A stretch of 39,128 nt of DNA from Niallia sp. NCCP-28 (GCF_023168165.1 NZ_BQYJ01000019.1:1-39128); one strand, 5' to 3'. Shown: positions 22,359-31,861, numbered from the stretch's first letter. Notes: generated by a model not told the origin, from the letters alone. Numbers and translations: made by a program.

Positions 22359-24629
22359 ATGAAAAAATGGACTAAAGGAAGAGTAGATATCCTTTTAATT
22401 ATCATACTACTGTTTTCTGCAGGGCTAAATTTTTATAATTTGCAAAATGCAGGAACAAATTCTTATTATAGTGTGGCAATAAAAAGCATGTTGACAAGCT
22501 TCCATAACTTTTTCTTTGTATCTTTTGATCCTGCAGGATTTATCACGGTCGATAAACCTCCTGTCGCTTTATGGATACAAGCTATATTTGCTTATATTTT
22601 TGGATTTAATGATTTTGTATTATTGCTGCCAGAAGCATTAGCTGGAGTTATATCTGTTTTATTGCTTTATTTAATAGTAAAACCAAAATTCGGCAGAACC
22701 TCAGCGCTGATTTCAAGTTTAGTACTGGCATGCTCTCCCATTTTTGTAGCAGTTGTGCGTACAAATAATGTAGATAGCATCTTAATTTTAACGTTAATGT
22801 CCGCAACTTGGGCGCTTATGAAAGCTGTTGAAAAGCAGAAACTAGGATGGCTGATTTTAAGTTTTGCTTTAGTTGGTGTTGGCTTTAATGTGAAGATGAT
22901 GCAAGCATTTATGGTATTGCCGGCATTTTTCTTCTACTATTTCTTTGCAACAAGAGAAATAAAACTTGCAAAGAAAATAATAAACTTGGTAATCTCCACA
23001 GTTGTTTTAGCTGTTATTTCTTTATCATGGGCAGTGGCAGTTGATTTAACGCCTGAGAGTGAACGTCCTTATATGGGCGGAAGCGAAACAAATTCTGTAT
23101 TAGAATTAGCTCTTGGCTATAATGGATTGTCCCGTTTAACAGGAAATAATTCAGGCGGCGGGAATAGTTCTGGCCAACAAGAAATGCCGGCTAATAACAG
23201 GACAGAACAAACACAAACTAGCGATCAGACAACTAATGGCACTAGTAATGATGCTGCTGAATCTTCCAATACAAATACTCAAAACAATGAAGGAACTTCT
23301 GCGAGTTCAAGTATGCAAGATGATGGCGGAGGTCCTCCAAGTGGACAAGGCGGCATGATGAATGATGATGCTAGCCAGAAGTCCGGAATGTTTAATACTG
23401 GAGACGCAGGTCCTCTGCGTTTATTCCAAAGTGAACTTTCTGGACAAATTAGTTGGCTGCTGCCATTTGTGCTGTTTGCTTTAATTGGATTAGTGGTAAC
23501 TTTCTTAAAAACGAGAAGATATACAATGCAACATCATTTTTCTTTATTTTGGTTAGCTTGGCTTATGCCAATGATGGTATTTTTCAGTATTGCGCTATTT
23601 TACCATCATTATTATTTAAGCATGATGGGGCCTGCAATTGCAGCGCTAACAGGTATTGGCTTTAACACCATATATAACTTTTATAAAGAAGAAAAAGGCT
23701 GGGAAAGCTGGTTATTGCCAGTCGGCATTCTTGCAACAAGTTTATTCGAAGCATTGATTGTTTATCAAAATAGTTCATCTGTCTCTATTATTTGGATGTG
23801 GGTTGGCATTGTTCTTGGAGTGGTATTGTTTATGCTTCTTGTTGCAGCAAGATCAAGCGAAACAATCAAACGTACAATAGCAATTGCCAGTATTCTTTCT
23901 CTTTTAGTGCTTCCTATTTATTGGACAGCCATTACTATAACAAAAACCGGAAATGAATCTATTCCAACAGCTGGGCCGACAAGTGGAATGGGCGGCGGTC
24001 GAGGCGGCATGCAAGGAGGTCCAGAGGGCAATACGAGAATGGGGGCACCTGGAAATATCCAAGGAAGCCCAGGAGGCAATATGCCTAGTGCTGCAGATAA
24101 AACAAATGATAGCAACGCCAGTTCTGATGCAAACAATAACCAAGGAAATGCTTCACAACTGCAAGGGGGCACCCCACCTCGCGATAATGGAAAAATGGGC
24201 GGCGGAGAAATGGGTGGCGTTGATACGGAGTTGATGCAGTATTTAGAGGAAAACTATAATGGTGAAAAGTTTTTCCTAGCTGTTCAACGAGCCCAGTCTG
24301 CGTATTCCATTATGCTGAATACAGATTATGCTGTTATGGCAATGGGAGGATTTGGCGGAAGTGATCCTGCTCCGACTGTTGAAGAATTGGAAAAAATGGC
24401 GGAAAATGGGGAAATTAAATATTTCTTAATTTCTGGCCAAGGAATGGGCGGCAGCGGAAATAGTGATGTAACTGCGTGGATCCAAGAGAATTGCGAGGAA
24501 GTTCCAAGCAGTGAGTATTCTTCAGATGCTTCTAGCGATAACAGTAGTTCTTCTGATAACACGGATAATACCGATACCCAGAATCAACGTGGCGGCAGTT
24601 CTACACTGTATGTATATAAAGGCAAATAG
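22359..24629 (+). CDS. Family 39 membrane glycosyltransferase (YkcB/ArnT-like)
   Basis: 756 residues. The N-terminal membrane part has the PMT/ArnT features: NSYYSVAIKSML, DKPPVALWIQ and VRTNNVDSILIL. Two long low-complexity insertions interrupt it: residues about 263-345 (Asn, Ser, Gly, Thr, Gln) and about 537-625 (Gly, Met, Asn, Pro). About ten or more membrane helices are predicted in all, then a C-terminal soluble domain (YLEENYNGEKFFLAVQRAQS) found in YkcB-like proteins, ending in a Ser/Asp-rich stretch. It should take the sugar from undecaprenyl phosphate outside the membrane and attach it to a cell-wall acceptor such as teichoic acid (inference). It follows gtrA by 49 bases. Confidence 0.87.
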   Translation: MKKWTKGRVDILLIIILLFSAGLNFYNLQNAGTNSYYSVAIKSMLTSFHNFFFVSFDPAGFITVDKPPVALWIQAIFAYIFGFNDFVLLLPEALAGVISVLLLYLIVKPKFGRTSALISSLVLACSPIFVAVVRTNNVDSILILTLMSATWALMKAVEKQKLGWLILSFALVGVGFNVKMMQAFMVLPAFFFYYFFATREIKLAKKIINLVISTVVLAVISLSWAVAVDLTPESERPYMGGSETNSVLELALGYNGLSRLTGNNSGGGNSSGQQEMPANNRTEQTQTSDQTTNGTSNDAAESSNTNTQNNEGTSASSSMQDDGGGPPSGQGGMMNDDASQKSGMFNTGDAGPLRLFQSELSGQISWLLPFVLFALIGLVVTFLKTRRYTMQHHFSLFWLAWLMPMMVFFSIALFYHHYYLSMMGPAIAALTGIGFNTIYNFYKEEKGWESWLLPVGILATSLFEALIVYQNSSSVSIIWMWVGIVLGVVLFMLLVAARSSETIKRTIAIASILSLLVLPIYWTAITITKTGNESIPTAGPTSGMGGGRGGMQGGPEGNTRMGAPGNIQGSPGGNMPSAADKTNDSNASSDANNNQGNASQLQGGTPPRDNGKMGGGEMGGVDTELMQYLEENYNGEKFFLAVQRAQSAYSIMLNTDYAVMAMGGFGGSDPAPTVEELEKMAENGEIKYFLISGQGMGGSGNSDVTAWIQENCEEVPSSEYSSDASSDNSSSSDNTDNTDTQNQRGGSSTLYVYKGK

Positions 24630-24644
24630 AAAACTAGGTAGGCA

Positions 24645-24684
24645 AAAGAAGAGCGATTCGCAAGGTGCGATCGCTTTTCTTTTG
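24645..24684 (+). terminator. Terminator of the glycosylation cassette
   Basis: Arms AAAAGAAGAGCGAT and ATCGCTTTTCTTTT with a short paired inner part. Confidence 0.82.
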
Positions 24685-24824
24685 ATAGCAGGAAATTAAA
24701 AGGATAAAGGGAATATGGTATAAACTAGATAGCTGATTCCTGCAAAATCTGAAGCTAACCTTGTATTTCCTTATGCAAATTAATAAGATAAAGTTAGTTT
24801 TTAATAAAAGTGAGGAGAATGAAT

Positions 24825-25496
24825 ATGAAAATATTAATAGTAGAAGATAATATTTCCTTATTAGAATCGATAAAAGAAATTTTAGAAAAGGAATATGAAG
24901 TAGATGGAGCAGATAATGGGGAAGATGGCTTGTTTTATGCCCAGCAAAATATTTATGATTTAATTGTATTAGATGTGATGCTTCCATATATGAATGGATT
25001 TGATATTGTAAAAGAAATAAGAAAGGAAAAAATTAAGACCCCTGTTTTATTTCTGACAGCAAAAGACTCTTTAGAAGATCGAGTAAAAGGATTGGAGTTT
25101 GGGGGGGATGATTATTTAGTCAAGCCATTTCAAGCACCTGAACTTTTAGCGCGAATAAAAGCATTATTGCGAAGAAGTGGTGTACTTGATATGGACGAGG
25201 GCATAAAATATCGGGAAATTGTTTTAACAGGCAAAGAGAACGATGTTTTAGTGAAAGGTGTTCCCATTAAGCTGACCATTAAACAATATGATTTATTAGA
25301 ATATCTTATTCAAAACTCTGGGAAAATTTTAACGAAAGAGCAGATTTTTGACCGTATTTGGGGGTTTGATTCAGATACTACCATTGCCATTGTAGAAGTG
25401 TTTATCCATCAATTGCGCAAAAAGCTAGAGGGATTTTCTTATCATAAAGATATTCAAACAGTTCGTGGTGTAGGATATATTTTAAAAGAGAGTTAA
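24825..25496 (+). CDS. OmpR-family response regulator
   Basis: 223 residues. Receiver domain with acidic pocket VEDN, phospho-acceptor Asp at residue 50 (LIVLDVMLPYMNGFD), Thr in LFLTAKD and Lys in VKPF. The C-terminal winged helix has ILTKEQIFDRIWGFD and VEVFIHQLRKKLEG. The ATG at 24825 is preferred to the earlier in-frame ATGs because GAGGAG is 7 bases away. It is followed by its sensor kinase 12 bases on. The position behind the glycosyltransferases suggests it may control cell-envelope modification, but they are separated by a terminator. Confidence 0.95.
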   Translation: MKILIVEDNISLLESIKEILEKEYEVDGADNGEDGLFYAQQNIYDLIVLDVMLPYMNGFDIVKEIRKEKIKTPVLFLTAKDSLEDRVKGLEFGGDDYLVKPFQAPELLARIKALLRRSGVLDMDEGIKYREIVLTGKENDVLVKGVPIKLTIKQYDLLEYLIQNSGKILTKEQIFDRIWGFDSDTTIAIVEVFIHQLRKKLEGFSYHKDIQTVRGVGYILKES

Positions 25497-25508
25497 GGAG
25501 CCTATCTA

Positions 25509-26741
25509 ATGTTTCGAAAAACAAGAATAAAACTGACCATGCTAAACTCCCTTGTTTTTATTGTGTTAATGATTGTATTAGGTATCCTTATCTATCATTA
25601 TACAGAAAAACAAATATATAGTGATGTAAATAGATCTCTTATAAAAGCAGTGGACATGATTAAGTCGTTAGAAAAGCAGGGGGAACGAGGGGGCAATCGG
25701 GCACCTATGCTAGAGCCGCAGGTAAATTATATTATCTGGAAAGACGAGAAAATAACACAAGTATCTGACAATGCAATGATTGATTATCAAGAGGAAGAAG
25801 AATCTTTTTATCCAGATAAAAAAGGATTAATAGAGGAAAAACAATCCTCTGATGGAAGCAGCTTTCATACACTTGCAGCAAAGGTAAATCTAAATGGCGA
25901 GGAAGTGACCGTGCAATTTATTCGCTATATCAATCCAGAAAAAATAATGTTAAATCGTTTGATCATCATTATGACAGTCGGCGTTATTATAGGCAGCGTA
26001 TGTGCTGTAATTGCGGGATATTTTCTGGCAGGCAGGGCGCTTGTGCCGATTCAGAAGTCATGGGAAACGCAGCAGCAATTTGTTTCAGATGCTTCCCATG
26101 AATTAAGGACGCCTCTTGCTGTTATTCAAACAAGAACAGACCTTTTATTTCAGGAGCCAGAAGCTACCATTCAAGATAAAGCATTAGATATTTCTGTCAT
26201 CTCAAAAGAAACACGAAGGCTTATTAAGCTAGTGGCGAATCTATTGACACTAGCAAGATCTGATTCCAATCAAATGGAGATTACAAAACAGGCATTTTCT
26301 TTGACAGATTTATTAAATGAAGTAAAAGAGCAGTATGCAGATATTGCGGAATTTCAAGGCAAAAAGATAGAAGTTCAATTAAAGAATCCTATTCAATTGG
26401 TCGGCGATAAGGAAAGAATTCATCAACTCCTTGTTATACTTGTGGATAATAGCATGAAATTCACAGAAGAAGGAGGAGAAATTATGATGAATGCTATTGA
26501 AAAGACACATACAATTACATTAATGCTGCAAGATAATGGCATAGGGATTCCTAAAGAGGATATACCAAAAATATTTAATCGTTTTTATCAAGTAGAGCAA
26601 TCTAGAACAAATATTGAAGGAACGGGTTTAGGTTTATCCATTGCCAAATGGATTGTCGATAAGCATGAAGGCACTATAAAAGTGGATAGTGAATTAGATG
26701 AAGGAACGACTTTTGAAATTACATTTCCAAAGCTAGGGTAA
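25509..26741 (+). CDS. Sensor histidine kinase, two membrane spans
   Basis: 410 residues. TM1 at about 11-31, an extracellular domain of about 120 residues, TM2 at about 151-174, then a short linker and HisKA with His197 in SDASHELRTPLAVIQ. The ATPase part has the N box (LVILVDNSMKFT), G1 (DNGIGIPKEDI) and G2 (GTGLGLSIAKWIV). Partner of the response regulator just upstream. The extracellular domain is acidic and without a recognised sensor fold; the signal is unknown. Starts from ATG after TAAGGAG. Confidence 0.95.
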   Translation: MFRKTRIKLTMLNSLVFIVLMIVLGILIYHYTEKQIYSDVNRSLIKAVDMIKSLEKQGERGGNRAPMLEPQVNYIIWKDEKITQVSDNAMIDYQEEEESFYPDKKGLIEEKQSSDGSSFHTLAAKVNLNGEEVTVQFIRYINPEKIMLNRLIIIMTVGVIIGSVCAVIAGYFLAGRALVPIQKSWETQQQFVSDASHELRTPLAVIQTRTDLLFQEPEATIQDKALDISVISKETRRLIKLVANLLTLARSDSNQMEITKQAFSLTDLLNEVKEQYADIAEFQGKKIEVQLKNPIQLVGDKERIHQLLVILVDNSMKFTEEGGEIMMNAIEKTHTITLMLQDNGIGIPKEDIPKIFNRFYQVEQSRTNIEGTGLGLSIAKWIVDKHEGTIKVDSELDEGTTFEITFPKLG

Positions 26742-26872
26742 AGGGGATTCTGCAATTAAGATTTCCCTTTTTTGCTTATGGAGAAAATCTAATATCTATA
26801 GGAAACAACAAAGGGAGCGGAATTTTAAACTAATCCATTGTACCATGTTGAATCTTACAGGAGAATTTTATA

Positions 26873-26905
26873 TAAAAAAGCAGAGGGGAAAACATTTCCC
26901 TCTGC
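26873..26905 (-). terminator. Terminator of nfrA
   Basis: Arms AGCAGAGGGGAA and TTCCCTCTGCT. Read leftwards, a T6 run follows, so it serves the leftward nfrA gene. Confidence 0.8.
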
Positions 26906-26980
26906 TGAGCGAGTTTAATAGTGAAGGTTCCTGTTTCTAAAAAGAAGTCGGATTAGTAACAGAGTTTTCCTTAAAGAGTT

Positions 26981-27724
26981 TTACTTATATAGGTCTTTTG
27001 CAGGAAATCCTTGTTTTTTCAGCATATCAGCATTACTAGGATAATAGGGTTGTCTATAAAACTTAGCAACGCGGTCAGTCCAGTTTGCTTCTGTGTCGCC
27101 ACGGTCTTTTAAATAATTTTTAAAGGTTTCATTATAAGTCTGCAAAAAAGGCAGCTGGTCTTTATTATAAATTTCTTGATGCATAATACTTTCTTTTGGC
27201 AATCGTGGTTTTATGCCAGGATCCTCTGCTGGATAACCAAGGCATAATCCAGAGATTGGAATGACGTATTTAGGCAGCTGTAAGAAGTCCACCACTTCTA
27301 GGGAATTTCTTCTTATGCCACCGATTGGCACTGTGCCAAGCTCTAATGATTCTGCTGCCGTAATTGCATTTGCCATGGCAAGTCCTACATCAGTTGCCCC
27401 CACTAATAATGCATCCACATCATTAAGTGCTTCCAAATTAGTATTTTCCATTTCACTAGCAAGTTTGGCACGGTAGAAATCTGCGCAAAATATAAGGAAT
27501 ACAGGAGCTTCATTTATATGTTTTTGATTTCCGCAAAGTTCTGCAAGACGGTCTTTTCGATTCTTATCTTGGACAACAATGACAGAAACTTGTTGCCCAT
27601 TTATCCATGACGGTGCAGCCTGTGCAGCTTCCACGATTGTTTCTAATTTATCTGCTGATACAGGCAGTGGGGAATATTTTCGGTATGAACGGTGATTTTT
27701 TAGTGTTTCGATTACTTGATTCAT
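26981..27724 (-). CDS. nfrA: NADPH-dependent FMN oxidoreductase NfrA
   Basis: 247 residues, close to the 249 of B. subtilis NfrA. The FMN-binding start is NHRSYRKYSPLPV; AAQAAPSWINGQQVSVIVV and the GTVPIGGIRRN loop are typical of the NfsA/FRP branch, and LCLGYPAEDPGIKPRLP marks the C-terminal part. It reduces flavin, nitroaromatics and quinones in the cytosol. The ATG at 27724 lies after GGGAGGAT. Transcribed alone leftwards. I find no YodB-like palindrome upstream. Confidence 0.92.
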   Translation of the reverse strand: MNQVIETLKNHRSYRKYSPLPVSADKLETIVEAAQAAPSWINGQQVSVIVVQDKNRKDRLAELCGNQKHINEAPVFLIFCADFYRAKLASEMENTNLEALNDVDALLVGATDVGLAMANAITAAESLELGTVPIGGIRRNSLEVVDFLQLPKYVIPISGLCLGYPAEDPGIKPRLPKESIMHQEIYNKDQLPFLQTYNETFKNYLKDRGDTEANWTDRVAKFYRQPYYPSNADMLKKQGFPAKDLYK

Positions 27725-27852
27725 TATGTAGTGTATCCTCCCTTAATATACATTCTTTAAAATAAGATTTCTGAAAAAATTATTGCTCTTTCATTCTTAT
27801 TTGTATCATATTATTTTTTCTATGAAAAATAAACTAATCCATTTTGCGGCAA

Positions 27853-27901
27853 AAAAAAGCTGAATGATAGAGTCTTTTTTAGACATCATTCAGCTTTTTT
27901 T
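27853..27901. terminator. Bidirectional terminator/palindrome left of the SDR gene
   Basis: Arms AAAAAAGCTGAATGAT and ATCATTCAGCTTTTTT around an inner GTCT/AGAC pair. It probably ends the leftward SDR transcript. Confidence 0.75.
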
Positions 27902-27929
27902 CCTTTGGCTGCTTTCAGATAATAAATCC

Positions 27930-28047
27930 GCATCCTGCATATCCTTTTTTTTTTTTCGCGGTGAGCGTCAAGCCTTCTCGTCACTCCGCTCTTGCTTAGG
28001 TCTCGCCTTTCTGACTTTTTTCAGTAGCCTGCGTATATGCAGGATGC
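27930..28047. repeat. Small palindrome-bounded element
   Basis: Perfect 13-bp inverted repeats GCATCCTGCATAT (27930-27942) and ATATGCAGGATGC (28035-28047) bound about 92 bases with a T14 tract and a GC-richer core. The core loosely resembles the cores of the other intergenic repeats here. No gene within. The rest of this gap has no other feature. Confidence 0.5.
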
Positions 28048-28126
28048 TAAGCATTTTTTCCCCCATTTTCTTATGCTAAAAACAACAAACTTTGAGAAAA
28101 TAGCTTTTCCTTTTATTGTAGAAGGG

Positions 28127-28912
28127 TTACAGCAATGATTCTGCACCATCAATATAAATTTCTGTTCCGGTAATATGACTGGAAGCTTTTGAACTTAAGA
28201 AGCAGACTAAGTCGGCTACTTGTTCTGGTTCTCCTGATTTTTGAGCAAGTGGCTGATTCCCTTTTGGATATTCTACAGGAATGGAAATTTCATTTAGTTT
28301 TTCTTGATCAGAAATCGTACTTGCATCAATATTTGTAGAAATAGCACCTGGACAAATCATATTTACTCTAATTTTATATTGCGCTAACTCTAATGCAGCC
28401 ATCTTTCCAAACGCTACTTGCCCGGCTTTAGATGTACTGTATGCAGACATGCCAAAGTTTTTGTAAATCCTGTTTCCATTGATGCTGCTTGTAATAAGAA
28501 TGCTTCCTCCATTTTTTTTCATATAAGGAATGCAATAGCGGACAGTTAAAAAGGTGCTCTTAAGATTTGTTTCTATCGTGGTATCCCAATCTAATGGAGT
28601 TAATGTTTCAATTGGCGCTACACGTCCATTTATACCAGCATTAACTAAAGCAATATCGATTTTTTTCCATTTTTCGACTGTTTGTTCTATTGAATTTTTT
28701 AAAGAAATAGGATCAGATACATTTGTTTCAAAAATAACAGCCTTTCCTCCTGCATCTGAAATTTCCTTTTGGACCTCCGCTAATTGATTTATTTCTAAAT
28801 CAAGCAAACTAACTTTAGCCCCCGAAGCTGCTAAAGAGATGGCAGATGCACGCCCTATCCCTGATGCAGCGCCAGTTATAACTGCTACTTTATCCATTAA
28901 ATCATTTATCAT
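28127..28912 (-). CDS. Short-chain dehydrogenase/reductase (SDR)
   Basis: 261 residues, classical SDR. Cofactor motif TGAASGIGRAS near residue 14, Asp in LLDLE favouring NAD(H), NAG motif (LVNAGING), catalytic Ser in LITSSINGN and YSTSK (Tyr, Lys). The end SSHITGTEIYIDGAESLL is typical. Substrate unknown. Start ATG at 28912 after AAGGAGG. It is divergent from the quinone oxidoreductase gene. Confidence 0.92.
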   Translation of the reverse strand: MINDLMDKVAVITGAASGIGRASAISLAASGAKVSLLDLEINQLAEVQKEISDAGGKAVIFETNVSDPISLKNSIEQTVEKWKKIDIALVNAGINGRVAPIETLTPLDWDTTIETNLKSTFLTVRYCIPYMKKNGGSILITSSINGNRIYKNFGMSAYSTSKAGQVAFGKMAALELAQYKIRVNMICPGAISTNIDASTISDQEKLNEISIPVEYPKGNQPLAQKSGEPEQVADLVCFLSSKASSHITGTEIYIDGAESLL

Positions 28913-29132
28913 TATTTAATTTCCTCCTTATCAAAAAACTGGTATATAAAATAAATAGTGCATATTGGAAAACTTTAGTATTCTATAACCGAATAAAGGA
29001 ATTTAAAAACCTAATTAGTTTAACTTAGAAGCAAATTAATAGAAGAAAGGAAAGTTTCATGACGATTATGCATATTAGTGTTATGCCCTTGTTTTTTTAT
29101 GTACAATAAAAAAAAGAAAAGGAGGAAGCAGA

Positions 29133-30128
29133 ATGAAAGCGCAATTAATAAAGGAATTTGGAGATGTGTCAGTTTTTCAACTAGCAGAAATAGCCAAGCC
29201 GAATGTTTGTCGCGGGCATGTATTAATTAAAGTAGGGGCAACAAGTGTAAATCCGATTGACACGAAAGTAAGAAGTGGTGCAGTCCCTGCCGCAGCGCCT
29301 AGTTTGCCTGCTGTTATACATGGAGATGTGGCTGGTGTTGTTGCGGAAGTAGGCGAAGGTGTAACACAATTTAAAGTAGGCGATGAAGTATTTGGCTGTG
29401 CAGGCGGCTTTAAAGGAACAGGAGGAGCACTTGCCGAATATATGCTGGCAGATGCACGCCTTCTTGCACATAAGCCTCAAAATATCTCAATGGAAGAAGC
29501 GGCAGCCATCCCCCTTGTAGCAATTACAGCTTGGGAGGCTCTATTTGAAAAAGGAAAGTTAAGAGAAGGACAAGATGTATTAATACATGGAGCGACAGGC
29601 GGTGTTGGACATATTGCTATTCAACTAGCTAAATGGGCAGGTGCGCAAGTATATACAACCGTTTCTACAGAAAATAAACTAAAATTGGCAAAACAGCTGG
29701 GAGCAGATGCTGTTATAAATTATAAGGAACAATCTGTCCAAGCATATGTTGACCAATATACAGCCGGCAAAGGTTTTTCATTAGTTTTTGATACAGTTGG
29801 AGGGGAAAATCTAGATCGTTCTTTTGAAGCGGCAGCACTTAACGGCTCTGTGGTGGCGATTGCAGCACGGTCTAGCCATGATTTATCTCCATTACATAGT
29901 AAAGGCTTGTCTCTCCATGTTGTATTTATGCTATTAAAAATATTAAACGAAGAGCAACGAAAAGACCATGGCAGAATTTTAGCAGAAATTGCGAAGGTAG
30001 TAGAGGAAGGGGAACTTCGTCCATTAGTGGATGAACAGATATTTACATTTGAGGATGCAGCAAACGCCCATCAATATTTAGAGTCCGGTAAGGCCATCGG
30101 TAAAATTGTATTAAAAAATGAATGGTAG
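29133..30128 (+). CDS. Zinc-independent MDR-family NADPH:quinone oxidoreductase-like protein
   Basis: 331 residues. GroES-like N-terminal domain (VNPIDTKVRSGAVP, GDVAGVVAEVGEGVTQFKVG) and Rossmann domain with VLIHGATGGVGHIAIQLAKW at about residue 150. The structural and catalytic zinc cysteines of alcohol dehydrogenases are missing, as expected in the quinone oxidoreductase branch. It probably reduces quinones or enones with NADPH. The ATG follows AAAGGAGGAAG. A strong terminator follows. Confidence 0.9.
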   Translation: MKAQLIKEFGDVSVFQLAEIAKPNVCRGHVLIKVGATSVNPIDTKVRSGAVPAAAPSLPAVIHGDVAGVVAEVGEGVTQFKVGDEVFGCAGGFKGTGGALAEYMLADARLLAHKPQNISMEEAAAIPLVAITAWEALFEKGKLREGQDVLIHGATGGVGHIAIQLAKWAGAQVYTTVSTENKLKLAKQLGADAVINYKEQSVQAYVDQYTAGKGFSLVFDTVGGENLDRSFEAAALNGSVVAIAARSSHDLSPLHSKGLSLHVVFMLLKILNEEQRKDHGRILAEIAKVVEEGELRPLVDEQIFTFEDAANAHQYLESGKAIGKIVLKNEW

Positions 30129-30133
30129 GATAT

Positions 30134-30178
30134 AAAAACATCCACACTATAGTTAAGATATAGTGTGGATGTTTTTGC
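30134..30178. terminator. Bidirectional terminator between the MDR and transglycosylase genes
   Basis: Perfect 18-bp stem (AAAAACATCCACACTATA / TATAGTGTGGATGTTTTT), 7-base loop. Confidence 0.93.
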
Positions 30179-30181
30179 TTT

Positions 30182-31861
30182 TTATTTAATTACTTTTATG
30201 CTTTTGTTTTTACTCGTGTTTTTGGCAGCATCTGTTGCGGTGGCCATGATAATTGTGTTTGCTTTTTGTGATTTAATCGTAATTTTAAAGTTTTTGGAGT
30301 TATCGGCTTTTCCTTTGCCGATTTGTTTATTATTCACTTTTAAAATGACCGTTGAACCAGCTTCTGCTTTTCCTGTAACAACGTTGGATTTGGTTGTTAC
30401 TTTATTTAAAGCAGGAGGTGCTGGTGGTGTTTTATCTGCAACTTTTACATTGCTGCCTTTGCTTGTGTTTTTTGCTGAGTCTGTCGCAGTAGCAATAACA
30501 ATAGAATTTGCTTTTTGTGGCTTAATATTAATTTTAAAGTTTTTTGCCTTATCTGCAGTTCCTTTTCCGATTACGGTGTTATTCACTTTTAAAGTAATGG
30601 TTGAACCAGCTTCTGCTTTTCCCGTAATAGTTTTTGAGACACTAGTTACTGTATTTAAACTTGGTGCAGCCGGTGGGGTTTTGTCAGCAACTGTAATTGC
30701 TTTTGCTTCGCTTACAGTATTTAAGCTATTTTTATAAGTAATCGTTAATTTAGTTCCTGCTTTTTGCGGTGTAATTTTAGCTGCGAATTTTCCGTTTTTG
30801 TCAGCTATTGCTGTTGCTAATATAGATGCTCCTTTTTTAATCGTTGCTGCAAATCCTGCGGGGGCTTTCCCTGATATTACTTTAGACTGATCGCTCACAG
30901 CATATACTGTTGGTGGTTCCACCTTGTTTGTAATATAAACAGATGAAATAAAGCCACTAATTTTACCATCCAGCGTTTTTACTGGGTACCATACATATTG
31001 GTTTGGCTTAGAAGAGGTGTCATAGGTGAAATTGCCATTAATAATCAACGTTGTATTTTTAGCTAAGTTTTTAACTCCAGCAGATTCCTTGTTCGGATAT
31101 TTGCGCATGTTTACAATGTCGGTTGTTACTATTTTCGCACCTTTTTTAAAGTTATAAATAGATTCATGCATTTCTGCTTTTATCGTATAGTTTTTTGTTA
31201 TGAATTTTATATTATCCACAGAATTTGAATTATATTGAAAGTCCTTGTTGCTGAAAGGATAGGATGCTAAAGGGCGTTCTCCTAAATAGCTTTCACGCAT
31301 AAGAATTTCTAGTACTTTTTCTTGATAAGCATTGCTGTTTCGTTTGCCTGTACTGCTTATAATGGGACTATTGCTAGGTTTTGTTCCATTATAGGCCATG
31401 ATGGGAAAATACCAGTTTTCGATTATTTGGCGGTCTGCACTACTAATTTTAGGCAAATCTCCACGTTTATACATACTGTCTAAAACTTCAACGCCTGCTT
31501 GAATATTATAGAGAATATCTGTTTTCAGCTTTTCTTCTGAATACTTGGATTGGTTTGTTAATTGCATAATGCCAATTCCGCCATCTGAGGCAACAAGTGG
31601 CTTGTTATTAACATATTGTTTCCAGCCGCTTTCTTGATAAGCAACTGCTTTTACTATTTCAGGAGGAATCTTATAAGCTAATGCGGCATTTGTTAACAGA
31701 CAGTTGATTTGTTGAAAAGACGGATTTACACCTTGTTTTACCTGACCAAATGAAGAGCATTTTGAACTCCAATCTGCGGCCGCGGCTTTATTAGGCTTAA
31801 AGAAAGGGCTCAAAAGAAGGCAAACACTTAAACTGCATATTAATAGTTTCTTTACAAACAA
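30182..31861 (-). CDS. Secreted lytic transglycosylase-like protein with SH3 and tandem Ig-like domains
   Basis: 559 residues if started at the TTG at 31861. That start follows GGAGG by 11 bases and gives a good signal peptide (KKLLICSLSVCLLLSPFF, cleavage near KAAAADW). The next 170 residues form an SLT/lysozyme-like domain with the catalytic Glu in AVAYQESGWKQYV, then GGIGIMQLTNQSKYS. An SH3-like domain follows (DIVNMRKYPNKESAG ... WYPVKTLDGKISGFI). A proline-threonine linker then leads to Ig-like units, the last two being near-copies of 83 and 86 residues (TPPAAPSLNTVTS / TPPAPPALNKVTT). It should act on peptidoglycan outside the cell. A large frame on the other strand is a shadow of the repeats. 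Confidence 0.85.
   Translation of the reverse strand: MFVKKLLICSLSVCLLLSPFFKPNKAAAADWSSKCSSFGQVKQGVNPSFQQINCLLTNAALAYKIPPEIVKAVAYQESGWKQYVNNKPLVASDGGIGIMQLTNQSKYSEEKLKTDILYNIQAGVEVLDSMYKRGDLPKISSADRQIIENWYFPIMAYNGTKPSNSPIISSTGKRNSNAYQEKVLEILMRESYLGERPLASYPFSNKDFQYNSNSVDNIKFITKNYTIKAEMHESIYNFKKGAKIVTTDIVNMRKYPNKESAGVKNLAKNTTLIINGNFTYDTSSKPNQYVWYPVKTLDGKISGFISSVYITNKVEPPTVYAVSDQSKVISGKAPAGFAATIKKGASILATAIADKNGKFAAKITPQKAGTKLTITYKNSLNTVSEAKAITVADKTPPAAPSLNTVTSVSKTITGKAEAGSTITLKVNNTVIGKGTADKAKNFKINIKPQKANSIVIATATDSAKNTSKGSNVKVADKTPPAPPALNKVTTKSNVVTGKAEAGSTVILKVNNKQIGKGKADNSKNFKITIKSQKANTIIMATATDAAKNTSKNKSIKVIK
30185..30691 (-). repeat. Tandem duplication of about 250 bp coding two Ig-like units
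   Basis: Unit 1 (30443-30691) and unit 2 (30185-30442) code for the same domain (GKAEAGST, LKVNN, IGKG, KNFKI, SQKAN/PQKAN, ATATD). Confidence 0.85.

Noticed and set aside
24634-24987. 117-codon leftward frame over the response regulator start
   Set aside because: A shadow of the response regulator gene and its leader; crosses a terminator.
30165-30737. 190-codon frame opposite the Ig-like repeats
   Set aside because: A shadow of the duplicated, low-complexity coding strand; it starts inside the bidirectional terminator.
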